A stretch of DNA of 64,000 nt from Iodobacter ciconiae (lineage in GTDB: Bacteria; Pseudomonadota; Gammaproteobacteria; Burkholderiales; Chitinibacteraceae). Position numbers and translations under genes: made by a program. Position 1 is the stretch's first letter. The number at the start of each line of letters is the position of its first letter. The DNA lies in NCBI RefSeq assembly GCF_003952345.1, contig NZ_CP034433.1:2418001-2482000 (forward strand). Direction: 5' to 3'. Shown piece by piece: positions 1-11,000 of this stretch. Under the pieces are notes generated by a model that saw nothing but the letters and a program-made list of their open reading frames with translations, was not told where the DNA came from and searched no databases.

Positions 1-224
1 TGTCTGGCCATCTGGGATTAATTAAACCTGACCCGGCCATTTATCAGGTAATGTTTGAGCGAATAGCTCAGTCTATTCAAAATTTACAGCCTGATGAGCT
101 GGTTTTTATTGATGATGCAGCAAAAAACGCGAATGCTGCTACAAAATTAGGCTGGCACGGGATTCACCATACAAGTGCAAAAGAAACCGCAAGGCAGCTT
201 CATCAATTAGGTGTGCAATTTTAA
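1..224 (+). CDS. HAD-superfamily hydrolase, C-terminal part only
   Basis: The window opens inside a gene whose only open frame is the third one, starting at base 3 and ending with TAA at 222-224. About 73 residues are visible. They contain a KPDPAIYQ stretch (HAD motif III region, conserved Lys) and LVFIDDAAKNANAA (motif IV, acidic Asp-Asp pair followed by a conserved Asn), then a LGWHGIHH segment, as in the C-terminal half of small phosphatases of the YihX/epoxide-hydrolase-like HAD group. The substrate cannot be told. Its stop overlaps the ATG of the next gene (TAATG), so the two are probably translationally coupled. The N-terminal nucleophile Asp lies outside the window. Confidence 0.8.
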   Translation, partial: SGHLGLIKPDPAIYQVMFERIAQSIQNLQPDELVFIDDAAKNANAATKLGWHGIHHTSAKETARQLHQLGVQF

Positions 225-502
225 TGGCTACCCATCAATCTCCCCGCATAAGCATTTTGTACTGCGCACAGTGCAACTGGTTACTTCGTTCTGCCTGGCT
301 GGCGCAAGAGCTGCTTTCAACTTTTGCACAAGAGCTGGGAGAAGTCGCTTTGCAACCTGGCACAGGCGGAGTTTTTATTGTGAGCTGTATGGATACCCTG
401 GTCTGGGATAGAAAAATCGAGGGCCGGTTTCCTGAGGCAAAAGAGCTGAAACAACGTGTCCGCGATTTGATCGCACCAGAAAAACAATTAGGCCATAAAT
501 AA
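224..502 (+). CDS. SelT/SelW/SelH (Rdx) family protein
   Basis: A 92-residue protein with the thioredoxin-like Rdx fold signature: an N-terminal beta strand leading into YCAQCNW, a CxxC redox motif at about residues 14-17, followed by a helix and a GGVFIVSC strand, and a LVWDRKIEGRFPEAKELKQRVRD tail typical of the family. Bacterial Rdx proteins are cytosolic, about 90-100 residues long, and are thought to act in thiol redox reactions; the physiological partner is unknown. Here both positions are Cys, with no selenocysteine codon. The start overlaps the stop of the upstream HAD gene, indicating one transcript. Family assignment is firm; function is inference. Confidence 0.85.
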   Translation: MATHQSPRISILYCAQCNWLLRSAWLAQELLSTFAQELGEVALQPGTGGVFIVSCMDTLVWDRKIEGRFPEAKELKQRVRDLIAPEKQLGHK

Positions 503-632
503 ATAATAAGACTAAATAACAGACCCAATCATCCATATTCTGAAAAATACATGAGCACCTGAATAAGTGCTTTGCGAACACTAGCAAACTTGCTTATGTT
601 GATTTAAACCCGTCCTGTGTTAAGTTACGCCC

Positions 633-1112
633 ATGCTTAAGTATCTCTTTATTTCTATCCTCTGTATTGCTCCGTTTGCCCACGCCGATATCTACAAATA
701 TGTGGATGAGCACGGCAATGTGACGTTTTCGAATATCCCCATGCGTAACGCGCAGCGTATTCTGGCTGAGCCCGGAGCACTTATCCCTGCGCCGCGCCCA
801 CGTGGTAATTCAACCCCGAAGGAGCGCAGCCCGCAAACGGCGACCCCGGGCAACTTCCCGCGTGTTGATGCTGCCACGCAAAAAAGCCGGGATAGTAACC
901 GCCATCTGATTCTGAATGAAGAGCTCACCAGCGAGCAAAAAAACCTGGCCGAGGCGCGCCGTTTACTTGCTGATGCAGAAAACAGCAAAACAGCCGAAGA
1001 AAAAGCCAGCCCGCAAAAATATGTGGAAAAAATAGGCCGTATTCGCAATAACATGACGCTGCACGAAAAAAACATCAGCGCCTTGCAATCTGAAATCAGC
1101 CGCCTGCGCTAA
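633..1112 (+). CDS. DUF4124 domain-containing exported protein
   Basis: A 159-residue protein starting with a signal peptide (hydrophobic core ISILCIAPFAHA, cleavage expected after residue 18), then DIYKYVDEHGNVTFSNIP, the diagnostic YKxxDxxGxxxfsd(xP) motif of DUF4124. A Pro/Arg-rich low-complexity stretch follows (about residues 48-90), and the C-terminal third is a charged helix likely to form a coiled coil. DUF4124 proteins are common in beta- and gammaproteobacteria, are periplasmic, and have no established function. In many genomes one lies next to ntrB/glnL, as here. It lies upstream of the NtrC-controlled promoter, so it probably has its own transcript. Confidence 0.8.
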   Translation: MLKYLFISILCIAPFAHADIYKYVDEHGNVTFSNIPMRNAQRILAEPGALIPAPRPRGNSTPKERSPQTATPGNFPRVDAATQKSRDSNRHLILNEELTSEQKNLAEARRLLADAENSKTAEEKASPQKYVEKIGRIRNNMTLHEKNISALQSEISRLR

Positions 1113-1160
1113 GCCCCGGCACAGCCCCCGCCCTTATTTCCAGCGCACCACAAGCACAAG

Positions 1161-1185
1161 GCAATGCACCACCATGGTGCATTGC
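1161..1185. promoter_or_regulatory. NtrC operator (enhancer) upstream of ntrBC
   Basis: A perfect inverted repeat with 11-bp arms GCAATGCACCA and TGGTGCATTGC around a 3-bp spacer. The core TGCACCA-N3-TGGTGCA is the classical NtrC-binding dyad known from the enterobacterial glnA enhancer. It lies about 85 bp upstream of the start predicted for the sigma-54 promoter at 1233-1248, a workable enhancer distance. This implies autoregulation of ntrBC by phosphorylated NtrC. Confidence 0.85.
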
Positions 1186-1232
1186 TCGTGTATGCTTTTA
1201 CTCTGAAGCCGCCATACAGGCCATTTTCTTGC

Positions 1233-1248
1233 TGGCCCGCAAATTGCT
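1233..1248 (+). promoter_or_regulatory. Sigma-54 (-24/-12) promoter of ntrBC
   Basis: TGGCCCGCAAATTGCT matches the sigma-54 consensus TGGCACG-N4-TTGCW with one mismatch. GG (1234-1235) and GC (1246-1247) are separated by the required 10 bp. Transcription should begin near 1259, leaving a leader of about 28 nt before the ntrB ATG at 1287. Together with the upstream NtrC dyad it forms a complete nitrogen-responsive promoter. Confidence 0.82.
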
Positions 1249-1286
1249 ACACCCCATGGATAAACGATCTTACAGGGCAAGCCGCT

Positions 1287-2354
1287 ATGAGCCATTCTGC
1301 CTTTTCCGGCCTGGAGTTTCTGGATGATGCCGTTATCGCTGTTGCTGCAGACGGTACGCTGGTTTACATTAATCCGGCAGCAACTGATCTGCTAGGCCTG
1401 CGCCAGGATGACGTAGGCATGACCTTGTCTGCCAGTTTGGAACCACACAGCCCCATTGTGAGCGCCGTCATTACGGCCTGTGCCGAAAACATCAGCATTA
1501 CCGAGCACGAGCTGCTGCTTTCCACCAACCATGGCGATATCTACGTTACGCTCACTGCCAGCCCCATCGAAACCAGTGCAGCAGCAGCCCTGGTGGAGAT
1601 CCGCCAGATGGATCAGCAGCGAAAAATTGTAAATGAAGCCAGGCTGCAGGCGCAGCAGCAGGCCAACCGCGAACTGATCCGTAATCTGGCACACGAAATT
1701 AAAAATCCGCTTGGCGGAATACGCGGCGCAGCCCAGCTGCTATCAAGCGAGCTGCATAGCCGCGAGCTGCAAGAATATACCCAGGTGATTATTGATGAAT
1801 CGCAGCGCCTGCAAAGACTGCTTGATCGGCTGCTCACCCCGCATCGCCTGCCCAAGCTGACCGAGCTCAATATTCATGAAGTCCTGGAGCGTGTGCGCAG
1901 CCTTGCTTTAGCAGAAACACCCAATGGCTTATCGGTAAAACGGGATTACGACACCAGCCTGCCCAACCTGATTGCCGACCAGGAGCAGCTTATACAGGCG
2001 GTACTTAATATTGTGCGCAATGCCGTACATGCCATGGCAGGGGTCGGCGAAATTTTCTTACGCACCCGCATTGCAAGGCAAGTAACACTCAATCGCCGCC
2101 GCTTTCCGCTTGCGCTACAAATTCAAATTATTGATAACGGCCCCGGCATTCCCGAATCACTCAAAGAAACACTATTTTACCCGCTGGTTTCCGGCCGCCC
2201 CGGCGGAACAGGCATCGGCCTGCACCTGGCTCACACATTTGTAGTACAGCACCACGGTACGATCGAATTTGAAAGCCGCCCCGGCCAAACCTGCTTTAGC
2301 CTGCTGCTCCCGCTAAATGGCTGGCAATATAAACCTCATCAGGAGAACCTATGA
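1287..2354 (+). CDS. glnL: Nitrogen regulation sensor histidine kinase NtrB (GlnL)
   Basis: A 355-residue cytosolic kinase with no membrane segment, as expected of NtrB. A PAS domain occupies about residues 5-110 (FLDDAVIAVAADGTLVYINP). The H-box NLAHEIKNPLGG puts the phospho-accepting His at residue 136. The ATPase domain has N-box NIVRNAVHA, G1 DNGPGIP and G2 GGTGIGLHLA. NtrB phosphorylates NtrC under nitrogen limitation and, with PII protein bound, dephosphorylates it. An ATG at 1287 is chosen over in-frame codons from 1164 because it matches the usual NtrB N-terminus and because the upstream part would overlap the NtrC dyad and the sigma-54 promoter. The stop overlaps the ntrC start by 4 bp. 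Confidence 0.93.
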   Translation: MSHSAFSGLEFLDDAVIAVAADGTLVYINPAATDLLGLRQDDVGMTLSASLEPHSPIVSAVITACAENISITEHELLLSTNHGDIYVTLTASPIETSAAAALVEIRQMDQQRKIVNEARLQAQQQANRELIRNLAHEIKNPLGGIRGAAQLLSSELHSRELQEYTQVIIDESQRLQRLLDRLLTPHRLPKLTELNIHEVLERVRSLALAETPNGLSVKRDYDTSLPNLIADQEQLIQAVLNIVRNAVHAMAGVGEIFLRTRIARQVTLNRRRFPLALQIQIIDNGPGIPESLKETLFYPLVSGRPGGTGIGLHLAHTFVVQHHGTIEFESRPGQTCFSLLLPLNGWQYKPHQENL

Positions 2355-3745
2355 GTGCCGTCTGGATTATCGATGATGACCGTTCTATCCGCTGGGTATT
2401 CGAAAAAGCCCTCGCCAGAGAAAACATCTCGCATGCCAGCTTCGCTTCGGCTACCGAAGCACTGGCTAGACTGCCACAAGAGCAACCAAAAGCCATCGTT
2501 TGCGATATCCGCATGCCGGGAGAATCCGGCCTGCAGTTTCTGGAGATTGTGAAGCAGGATTGGCCAGATCTTCCCGTAATTATCATGACCGCCCATTCTG
2601 ATTTGGACAGTGCTGTTTCTGCCTTTCAAGGCGGTGCGTTCGAGTATTTACCCAAGCCCTTTGATGTGGACCACGCAACCGCCCTAATCAGACGGGCCAT
2701 AGAAGAAAGTAAGCGCTTTACCCAGAGCGGCCCTGTGCCTGCCAGCTCGCCCGCGCCGGAGATCCTCGGCCAGGCCCCTGCCATGCAGGATGTATTCAGA
2801 GCGATTGGCCGCCTGAACCAATCGACTGCCACCGTTCTGATTACAGGAGAATCAGGCAGTGGTAAAGAGCTCGTCGCCCGCGCCCTGCACCGGCACAGCC
2901 CGCGTGCTGCCCGCCCCTTTGTTGCCATAAACACCGCTGCAATTCCCAAAGACCTGCTGGAGTCCGAATTATTCGGTCACGAGCGGGGTGCTTTTACGGG
3001 GGCGGACGCCAGACGCCAGGGGCGCTTTGAGCAGGCAGAAAGCGGCACTTTGTTTCTGGATGAAATAGGCGATATGCCATCCGAGCTGCAAACCCGCTTG
3101 CTGCGCGTATTGTCTGATGGTTTTTATTATCGGGTAGGCGGGCATCAGCCGATTAAAGCCAATGTACGGGTGATTGCCGCAACGCATCAGCATCTGGAAG
3201 AACGCGTGAAACAGGGGCAATTTAGAGAAGACCTCTTTCATCGCCTTAATGTAATTCGCCTGCGCTTACCTGCGCTGCGGGAGCGATCGGAAGATATCCC
3301 CTTACTGACACGTTTTTTCCTTATTAAATCTGCGTCAGAGCTGGGTATTGAGGCGAAACAGCTAAGCGATGATGCGATGGCAAAGCTCGCCACATTCGGT
3401 TTTCCGGGCAATGTACGCCAGCTGGAAAACCTGTGCCACTGGATTACCGTGATGGCACCCGGGGCACTGGTGCAGGCAGGCGATTTGCCACCGGAACTCA
3501 ATGGAAGTGAAGCTTCAGGCAAGAATGAAGACTGGCTGGGCCAGCTTGGTATTGAAATCAGCCAGCGTCTCAGCCGTGGCGATAATCGTATTCTGGATGA
3601 GCTCGTTCCTGCATTTGAGCGCATGGTAATCGAGCGAACATTAGCCCACACCGGCGGCAAACGCACAGAGGCCGCAGAATTACTAGGCTGGGGGCGCAAT
3701 ACCCTCACCCGGAAAATCCAAGAGTTAGAAATGAAAAACAGCTGA
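2351..3745 (+). CDS. glnG: Nitrogen regulation response regulator NtrC (GlnG)
   Basis: A 464-residue sigma-54-dependent activator. Receiver domain at residues 1-120 with acidic pocket DDD (8-10) and phospho-acceptor Asp52 in [11 protein letters not shown]. The central AAA+ domain (about 140-375) carries Walker A GESGSGKE, the sigma-54-contacting GAFTGA loop, and Walker [11 protein letters not shown]. The C-terminal Fis-type helix-turn-helix ends with [20 protein letters not shown]. It binds dyads such as the one at 1161-1185 and drives sigma-54 RNA polymerase at nitrogen-assimilation promoters. It is the second gene of the operon with an ATGA overlap to ntrB, and a strong hairpin terminator follows 28 bp later. 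Length and all key residues are normal. Confidence 0.95.
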   Translation: MSAVWIIDDDRSIRWVFEKALARENISHASFASATEALARLPQEQPKAIVCDIRMPGESGLQFLEIVKQDWPDLPVIIMTAHSDLDSAVSAFQGGAFEYLPKPFDVDHATALIRRAIEESKRFTQSGPVPASSPAPEILGQAPAMQDVFRAIGRLNQSTATVLITGESGSGKELVARALHRHSPRAARPFVAINTAAIPKDLLESELFGHERGAFTGADARRQGRFEQAESGTLFLDEIGDMPSELQTRLLRVLSDGFYYRVGGHQPIKANVRVIAATHQHLEERVKQGQFREDLFHRLNVIRLRLPALRERSEDIPLLTRFFLIKSASELGIEAKQLSDDAMAKLATFGFPGNVRQLENLCHWITVMAPGALVQAGDLPPELNGSEASGKNEDWLGQLGIEISQRLSRGDNRILDELVPAFERMVIERTLAHTGGKRTEAAELLGWGRNTLTRKIQELEMKNS

Positions 3746-3773
3746 TTTTGATCTGGATCGAAAGTTACCAGCC

Positions 3774-3805
3774 AAAATAAAGCCACATCACTGTGGCTTT
3801 ATTTT
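3774..3805. terminator. Bidirectional intrinsic terminator between ntrC and the convergent gene
   Basis: Perfect 14-bp arms (AAAATAAAGCCACA / TGTGGCTTTATTTT) around a 4-base TCAC loop. The A-rich left end and T-rich right end make it work on both strands, serving ntrC (+) and the glycine-zipper gene (-). Confidence 0.9.
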
Positions 3806-3820
3806 ATTAATTTATTTCTA

Positions 3821-4525
3821 TCAATTTGAAGATTTCACAATGCCATCACCGCTGGTGCGAACACGATCGCCCTGGTTAAATGGCGGGCGCTCCTGAAAAC
3901 TATAAGTGCGCTCGCTTTCATCTTCAAATGACACACGCACTTCATAAACCGTAACACTGCGAATTTGTTTTTCTGCCTGATGCCCGGCAACAGCGCCGCC
4001 AATTACACCCAGCACTTCGGCCACAGTACGGCCATTACCACGGCCAATCTGATGCCCTACCACACCGCCAAGAACACCACCTGCAATCGCGCCGCCCCCC
4101 GAGCCCTCACCCTTTTTCTCAATGGAGCGGATCGAAATCACCTGCCCGCAGCTTCGGCACACTTCCTTCACCGGCGCCGGGCGTAACGTTGGCTCGGGCT
4201 GGGCCACTTCATCAACAGGCTTCATCACGGGCTTAGGTTTGGGTGTAGGACGCGGCTTAGGTGCAGCAGGCTTTGGTGCAGCTGTCGGCACCACTACAGG
4301 AGCCAATGTTGGTGCCGGTGTTGGTGCTGCGCTAGGAATCAAAGTAGGCTCGGGCGTTGCCACCAGTGCCACCACGGGCGCACTGGCAATGGCAGGCACC
4401 GATACCACAGACTGTGGCTCGGGCTTACCGATAAAACCCAGCCAATTGGCCATGCCTACACCTGAAGCCAAAATCACCGAGGCGGCTGCAGCTAAAAATA
4501 ACGGATGAGTTTTAGGCTCTGACAT
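3821..4525 (-). CDS. Membrane-anchored glycine-zipper 2TM domain protein
   Basis: A 234-residue protein. A hydrophobic segment near residues 8-32 (LFLAAAASVILASGVGMANW) is an uncleaved anchor or signal. A long Pro/Ala/Thr/Lys-rich linker (about 45-110, with PTPAPTLAP-like repeats) could span the periplasm. Then comes CRSCGQVISIRSIEKKGEG and a glycine zipper, GGGAIAGGVLGGVVGHQIGRG...AEVLGVIGGAVAGHQAEKQI, the Rick_17kDa/SlyB-type 2TM module, and a short beta-rich C-terminus (VTVYEVRVSFEDESERTYSF). Such proteins are envelope components of unknown function; SlyB-like members stabilise the outer membrane. The usual lipoprotein signal is replaced by an anchor. Convergent with ntrC and sharing its terminator. 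Confidence 0.8.
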   Translation of the reverse strand: MSEPKTHPLFLAAAASVILASGVGMANWLGFIGKPEPQSVVSVPAIASAPVVALVATPEPTLIPSAAPTPAPTLAPVVVPTAAPKPAAPKPRPTPKPKPVMKPVDEVAQPEPTLRPAPVKEVCRSCGQVISIRSIEKKGEGSGGGAIAGGVLGGVVGHQIGRGNGRTVAEVLGVIGGAVAGHQAEKQIRSVTVYEVRVSFEDESERTYSFQERPPFNQGDRVRTSGDGIVKSSN

Positions 4526-4872
4526 AATGTATCTCCAAAAATATATAGTGGGCAGATTAAGTACTCAATGACGAAAAAAACCAAGCGTCTATCAGAACTG
4601 CCCTATGCCGCTATCCTGCCGTTTTTTCATAAAAAATGCAGCGAAAATTCACACTAACATGAAGGTATTTTTCACCTGATGATTACTGTAAGTACTTGTT
4701 ACCAATTGTTTTTTATCCCATACAAAAAAAGCCTTACTAAACACGGCCTGGCTACTTCGTTAACAAGCTTACAAGCTCAACTGCCCAATCCAAACTTCCG
4801 GCTATTAAAAATATCCAGAAGAATATATTGAGCGTTTCCAATATCAATCTGATTTTTGTTTAAATTTCTGCA
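4526..4872. other. Intergenic region, no feature recognised
   Basis: About 350 AT-rich bases between two minus-strand genes. It presumably contains the promoter of the glycine-zipper gene close to 4526 and the 3' end of the DUF2520 transcript, but I see no convincing ORF, terminator or repeat. Confidence 0.4.
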
Positions 4873-5721
4873 TTATGAAAGTTTTTGCCAAAGAGCGCGT
4901 TGCTGCACGTCCGACAGTTTTTCTCCGGCCAGATTAATTGTCGCCAGTCCCAGACTTTGATAACAACGCCGGCTGCTGATATCACTTAAAACATTTAAAT
5001 GTTTATCCACGGTTACTTGATCACCGCGCACAATAGGCCCTGTTAATGCCGCAGCAGGCCCTAATTTCTTTATATTGCCTAAAGTTTGCTGCATTAAATT
5101 ATTAATTAACAGCCGGGCAATCTCATCGCTTATTCCTGCCTGCACGGCTGTTTTTATTGATAGATCAGCCAGAGTCACCAGAAAATTAGCCGCCATCGTT
5201 AATGAGGCGTGATAAGCCGCCTTGCCCCCTTCTGCTAAATAAAAAGGCTTGCCACCCAGAGCTTGCGCAAAATCATACAAAACATCACACGCCTTTGCGT
5301 CCCCCTCCAATGCGCAAAGCGTATCTGCAAAAGTGCTCACAGCCCGCTCTGGGTCAGCAAAAGAAAAAGCCGGATGCAAGCTGGCAATGGATGCGCCCGC
5401 GGCTTTTAAAGGAAGAAGTAATGAGGCTTCAGACGCTCCGCTGGCATGGAACACCACATTACCCGCCTTTACCACCGAGCTGGCTGCCAGCTCAACCGCC
5501 TTGTCTGCAATCATCGCATCCGGCACAGCCAGCAAAAATAAATCAGCGGCAGGCAAATCGGCCAAAGTCGCACAGGCCTGCCCGGCCCCTATAAATGCCA
5601 CCGCATCTGTGCTGCTAGCCAGCGAGCTGGCGCAAACCCCGGCGATTTGATAATGCGGCGTTGCCAATCGGGCAATTGATTTGCCCAAACGGCCAGGACC
5701 GATAATATTAAGAGTGAGCAT
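4873..5721 (-). CDS. Rossmann-like and DUF2520 domain oxidoreductase
   Basis: A 282-residue cytosolic protein. The N-terminal dinucleotide-binding fold starts LNIIGPGRLGKSIARLA (GxGxxG-type loop at about residues 7-12). LFLLAVPDAMI and VVFHASGA follow, as in ketopantoate/prephenate dehydrogenase-like enzymes, and SLHPAFSFADP is characteristic of the family. The C-terminal helical DUF2520 domain has KAAYHASLTMAANFLVTL, where the conserved His and Asn sit. Members resemble F420- or NADP-dependent reductases but no reaction has been assigned to this group. It is a single gene with no obvious operon partner; the next upstream DNA is a dispersed repeat element. Confidence 0.82.
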   Translation of the reverse strand: MLTLNIIGPGRLGKSIARLATPHYQIAGVCASSLASSTDAVAFIGAGQACATLADLPAADLFLLAVPDAMIADKAVELAASSVVKAGNVVFHASGASEASLLLPLKAAGASIASLHPAFSFADPERAVSTFADTLCALEGDAKACDVLYDFAQALGGKPFYLAEGGKAAYHASLTMAANFLVTLADLSIKTAVQAGISDEIARLLINNLMQQTLGNIKKLGPAAALTGPIVRGDQVTVDKHLNVLSDISSRRCYQSLGLATINLAGEKLSDVQQRALWQKLS

Positions 5722-5840
5722 GAAGACACCTTTGCAAGCTGGCTGAAGCAGGGGTGAATCCCCACTCGCTCTAAGTAACTAGTTTTTTCATTAACAAACA
5801 GCGAAAAAACCCATTGACCGCGCTCTCTGCACGGGGCTTT

Positions 5841-6071
5841 AGAGTCCCCTTGAAGCACGCCGAAGCGAGGAACAAGCGGGCGGGGTTTCGGCGAGGACTG
5901 TCTGAGCGAAGCGAGTTCCGCAGCCGCCGCTCGATTGTCCGCAGTGAGGGGTTTCGTGCTGGTCGGGGCGGCCTTCTTTGGCTTCCTTTCTTGGCCGTTC
6001 AAGAAAGGAAGGCCCCCGCGGTGGCTACCGCTCCAAAATCAACGTGCCGAAGGCACTAAAAAGGTCTTTGA
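5841..6071 (+). repeat. Dispersed intergenic repeat, copy A
   Basis: One of three related elements in the window (others at 37572-37802 and 48111-48322, both in the opposite orientation). Shared landmarks are one end reading CCCCTTGAAGC...GCGAGGA(A/G)(C/T)AAGCGG and the other reading CAACGTGCCGAAGGCACTAA, which itself folds (GTGCC/GGCAC). Between them is a GC-rich middle that varies between copies. Spurious reading frames across it (for example one ending APKSTCRRH) recur in copy C, as expected of repeated non-coding DNA. No transposase is present. Confidence 0.75.
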
Positions 6072-6119
6072 TTTTGCTTAGCTCACATAGGCTTGCACCC
6101 GCCCAACAAATACTAGCGA

Positions 6120-6581
6120 TTAACCACGCAAACGTAGCGTTAAACCTTTTAAAAAGTTTCTTAGCAATTGATCGCCACAGCTGCGATAGTGCTTATGATC
6201 TTTTTTGCGGAATAAGGCGCTTAATTCTGGCTTGGATACATCAAAGCCTGTCGCAGCCAGAATACTGTGCATATCTTCTTCTTTTAATTCAAAAGCCACG
6301 CGCAGTTTTTTAAGGGCCATATTATTACTCATTGGCAATTCAATGGGTTGCGCCGGGCGGCTTTCATCTTTACCGCGCTTATGAAACACCAGGCCATCTA
6401 AGAAATAAGCCATGGCTTCATCGCTCAATTCCAGATAGCCTTCTTCGTCTTCTTTTTTCAGATAGGCCGCAACATCTTCTTTTGCTAAATCAAAATCAGC
6501 TAATTTAGCAATCGCCACAATATGCGCATCGCTTAAATCCAGCATATAACGCACGCTGCGTAAAATATCATTATTAATCAT
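6120..6581 (-). CDS. yehS: DUF1456 family protein (YehS-like)
   Basis: A protein of 153 residues built of two tandem copies of the small helical DUF1456 domain: MINNDILRSVRYMLDLSDAHIVAIAKLADFDL in the first half and MALKKLRVAFELKEEDMHSILAATGFDVSKPELSALFRKKDHKHYRSCGDQLLRNFLKGL in the second. Both halves end in the DEAM..FLDGL / DQLLRNFLKGL pattern. The ATG at 6581 is chosen because the canonical MxNNDILR N-terminus begins there and AGGAAA lies 6 bases upstream. Cytosolic and conserved in many proteobacteria; function unknown. Monocistronic, transcribed in the same direction as valS but separated from it by a terminator. Confidence 0.88.
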   Translation of the reverse strand: MINNDILRSVRYMLDLSDAHIVAIAKLADFDLAKEDVAAYLKKEDEEGYLELSDEAMAYFLDGLVFHKRGKDESRPAQPIELPMSNNMALKKLRVAFELKEEDMHSILAATGFDVSKPELSALFRKKDHKHYRSCGDQLLRNFLKGLTLRLRG

Positions 6582-6694
6582 TTTGTTTCCTTTATTGCTC
6601 ACACAGGAGCAATGATAAATTGAATCCGGCTTTCAAATACAATGGTTTTACGCGTGAATACTGCGCCCGGCCAGGCATTATTTATTAAATAAAA

Positions 6695-6717
6695 ACAGGC
6701 TGCACAAGGCAGCCTGT
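6695..6717 (-). terminator. Intrinsic terminator of valS
   Basis: 9-bp arms ACAGGCTGC / GCAGCCTGT with a 5-base loop. Read on the minus strand the stem is followed by TTTTTATTT. It lies 100 bp past the valS stop. Confidence 0.85.
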
Positions 6718-6816
6718 GAGATAACCATCATTGCCCAATTATGATGCATATATTGGGTTATGCTGCATTGTCAGCCTGAATGCTGGCTAACAATGCATCT
6801 AACTCAAACTATATAT

Positions 6817-9639
<2,823 letters not shown>

Positions 9640-9993
9640 GGGAAAAAGGCTCAGTCGTTCATAGATTAACCCGCGATTATAGCCTTACCGGCCCTCTTCA
9701 TGTGGCACTGGCACCATTAAGCAAGAATAAAAACCCTCGGTGCCCGTTCCTGCACCACGGCAAGGTATCAAAGCAAATCCAGACACCTGCCATTTATAAG
9801 GAAAGCAAGACAATCACTTCGCAGCTCATCCCAAACCCGAGTGATTCAGCCCGGGCGGCAAGCTGGCTTATCTGTGGTTTACACGGTTGGTGCATCAGTT
9901 ATGCACAGCGGAAACTAAAACAGCAGCACTACACGAGGCAAACCTCATGCAGTGCTGCTGAACATTAACCAGTAACTTTAATAATCCTGCTTT
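9640..9993. other. Intergenic region upstream of valS
   Basis: About 350 bases between valS and the exported SDR gene, both on the minus strand. It holds the valS promoter/leader near 9640-9720 and, at its other end, the terminator of the SDR transcript at 9921-9960. No coding sequence was recognised in the remaining stretch. Confidence 0.45.
9921..9960 (-). terminator. Long hairpin, probable terminator of the SDR operon
   Basis: Outer arms CAGCAGCACT / AGTGCTGCTG with an inner stem GAGG-CAAA-CCTC. On the minus strand it is followed by TTTTAGTTT. It lies about 35 bp beyond the SDR stop. Confidence 0.75.
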
Positions 9994-10977
9994 TTAGTAA
10001 GCAGTCCAGCCACCATCGGTAGCGTAAAGAGCACCGGTAAGATTTGATGCTTCGTCAGAGAGTAAAAAGCTGATCACGGAAGCTTGCTCCCACACGGTAG
10101 CCTGGCGCTTTTTGCTGTCTGCATAGGCCTGCAGGCTAAGTGTTTTAGTTCTACCCATACTCACCACATTCGAAGCGCTATTTTCCTTACTGGCAGCCAT
10201 AACGTATTTAATAGCCATATCTGTCATTGCGGTTTCTGTTGCGGCCATATTGACCGAATTTACCCGAATGCCATACGGCGCGTAATCAATTGCGCCACTG
10301 CGGGTTAAGCCACTGCAGGCGTGCTTGCTGGCAACATAGGCAGAATTACCGGCAAGGCCGGTAAGACCTGCAATCGAACAGATATTAACGATAGCGCCAC
10401 CCTTGCCCTGCTTCAGCATTGGCTTCAGTTCCGAGCGCATGGATTTAAAAATACCAGTGGCATTAATATCCATCAGTGTATCGAAATACTCGTCACTGGC
10501 ATCGGCAATGGGGCTTGGCAACAGTTCTTTTTGCTTTTTGTAATCCAAAACGGCATCCGGCGCCATGGCGGCCATGACGCCAGCCGAATTCAGTGCACCG
10601 TTAAGCTCACCAAAAGTAGCAAGTGCGTGATCTACCGCCTTTTGCAGATCGCTATTGCTGCGTACATCGCCTTTAACAAACTCGGCTTTACCACCTTCCT
10701 TGCGAATCTGTGCAACTGTTTCGCCACCTTCTTTAGCCAGCACGTCAAAAATCACCACATTAGCGCCTTCCCGCGCCAGGCGGATTGCAGAAGCAGCCCC
10801 GATACCACGCGCTCCACCCGTAATCAGATAAGTTCGACTTTCATGACGTTTAGGGATGAAATAAGCAGGGTCAAGCGGCTTGATATCAACCGGCTTATAG
10901 TTTTCTGCCATAGCTGGCATGGCAAACAGGCTGCCTGACAAGAGAAGCAGACCCAGGGATTTTTTCAGTTTGTTCAT
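9994..10977 (-). CDS. Short-chain dehydrogenase/reductase with a signal peptide
   Basis: A 327-residue protein with two parts. Residues 1-24 are a textbook Sec signal (KKSLGLLLLSGSLFAMPAMA, cleavage after AMA). After a 24-residue spacer there is a complete classical SDR domain: cofactor loop TGGARGIG (about 53-60), the NAG-type motif here as NSAG, catalytic Ser in ICSIAG, YVASK (Tyr and Lys), and a PxG-like loop with a C-terminal GALYATDGG. Classical SDRs are cytosolic NAD(P)-dependent oxidoreductases, so an exported one is odd; there is no twin-arginine motif to suggest folded export with cofactor. It is the distal gene of a two-gene operon 23 bp after an AlgE-like outer membrane barrel, so a shared role in importing or processing a substrate is plausible. 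Substrate unknown. Confidence 0.85.
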   Translation of the reverse strand: MNKLKKSLGLLLLSGSLFAMPAMAENYKPVDIKPLDPAYFIPKRHESRTYLITGGARGIGAASAIRLAREGANVVIFDVLAKEGGETVAQIRKEGGKAEFVKGDVRSNSDLQKAVDHALATFGELNGALNSAGVMAAMAPDAVLDYKKQKELLPSPIADASDEYFDTLMDINATGIFKSMRSELKPMLKQGKGGAIVNICSIAGLTGLAGNSAYVASKHACSGLTRSGAIDYAPYGIRVNSVNMAATETAMTDMAIKYVMAASKENSASNVVSMGRTKTLSLQAYADSKKRQATVWEQASVISFLLSDEASNLTGALYATDGGWTAY

Positions 10978-11000
10978 AAATTTTCCTCGTAAGTGATATA

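Noticed and set aside
211..587. Overlapping short frames on both strands around the Rdx gene
   Set aside because: Shadows of the Rdx protein gene at 224-502, which has a clear CxxC motif and family match.
5814..6313. Plus-strand open frames across repeat copy A (81 and 111 codons)
   Set aside because: They lie in the dispersed repeat, have arginine-rich composition without any domain, and equivalent frames appear in copy C; typical false ORFs of repeated DNA.
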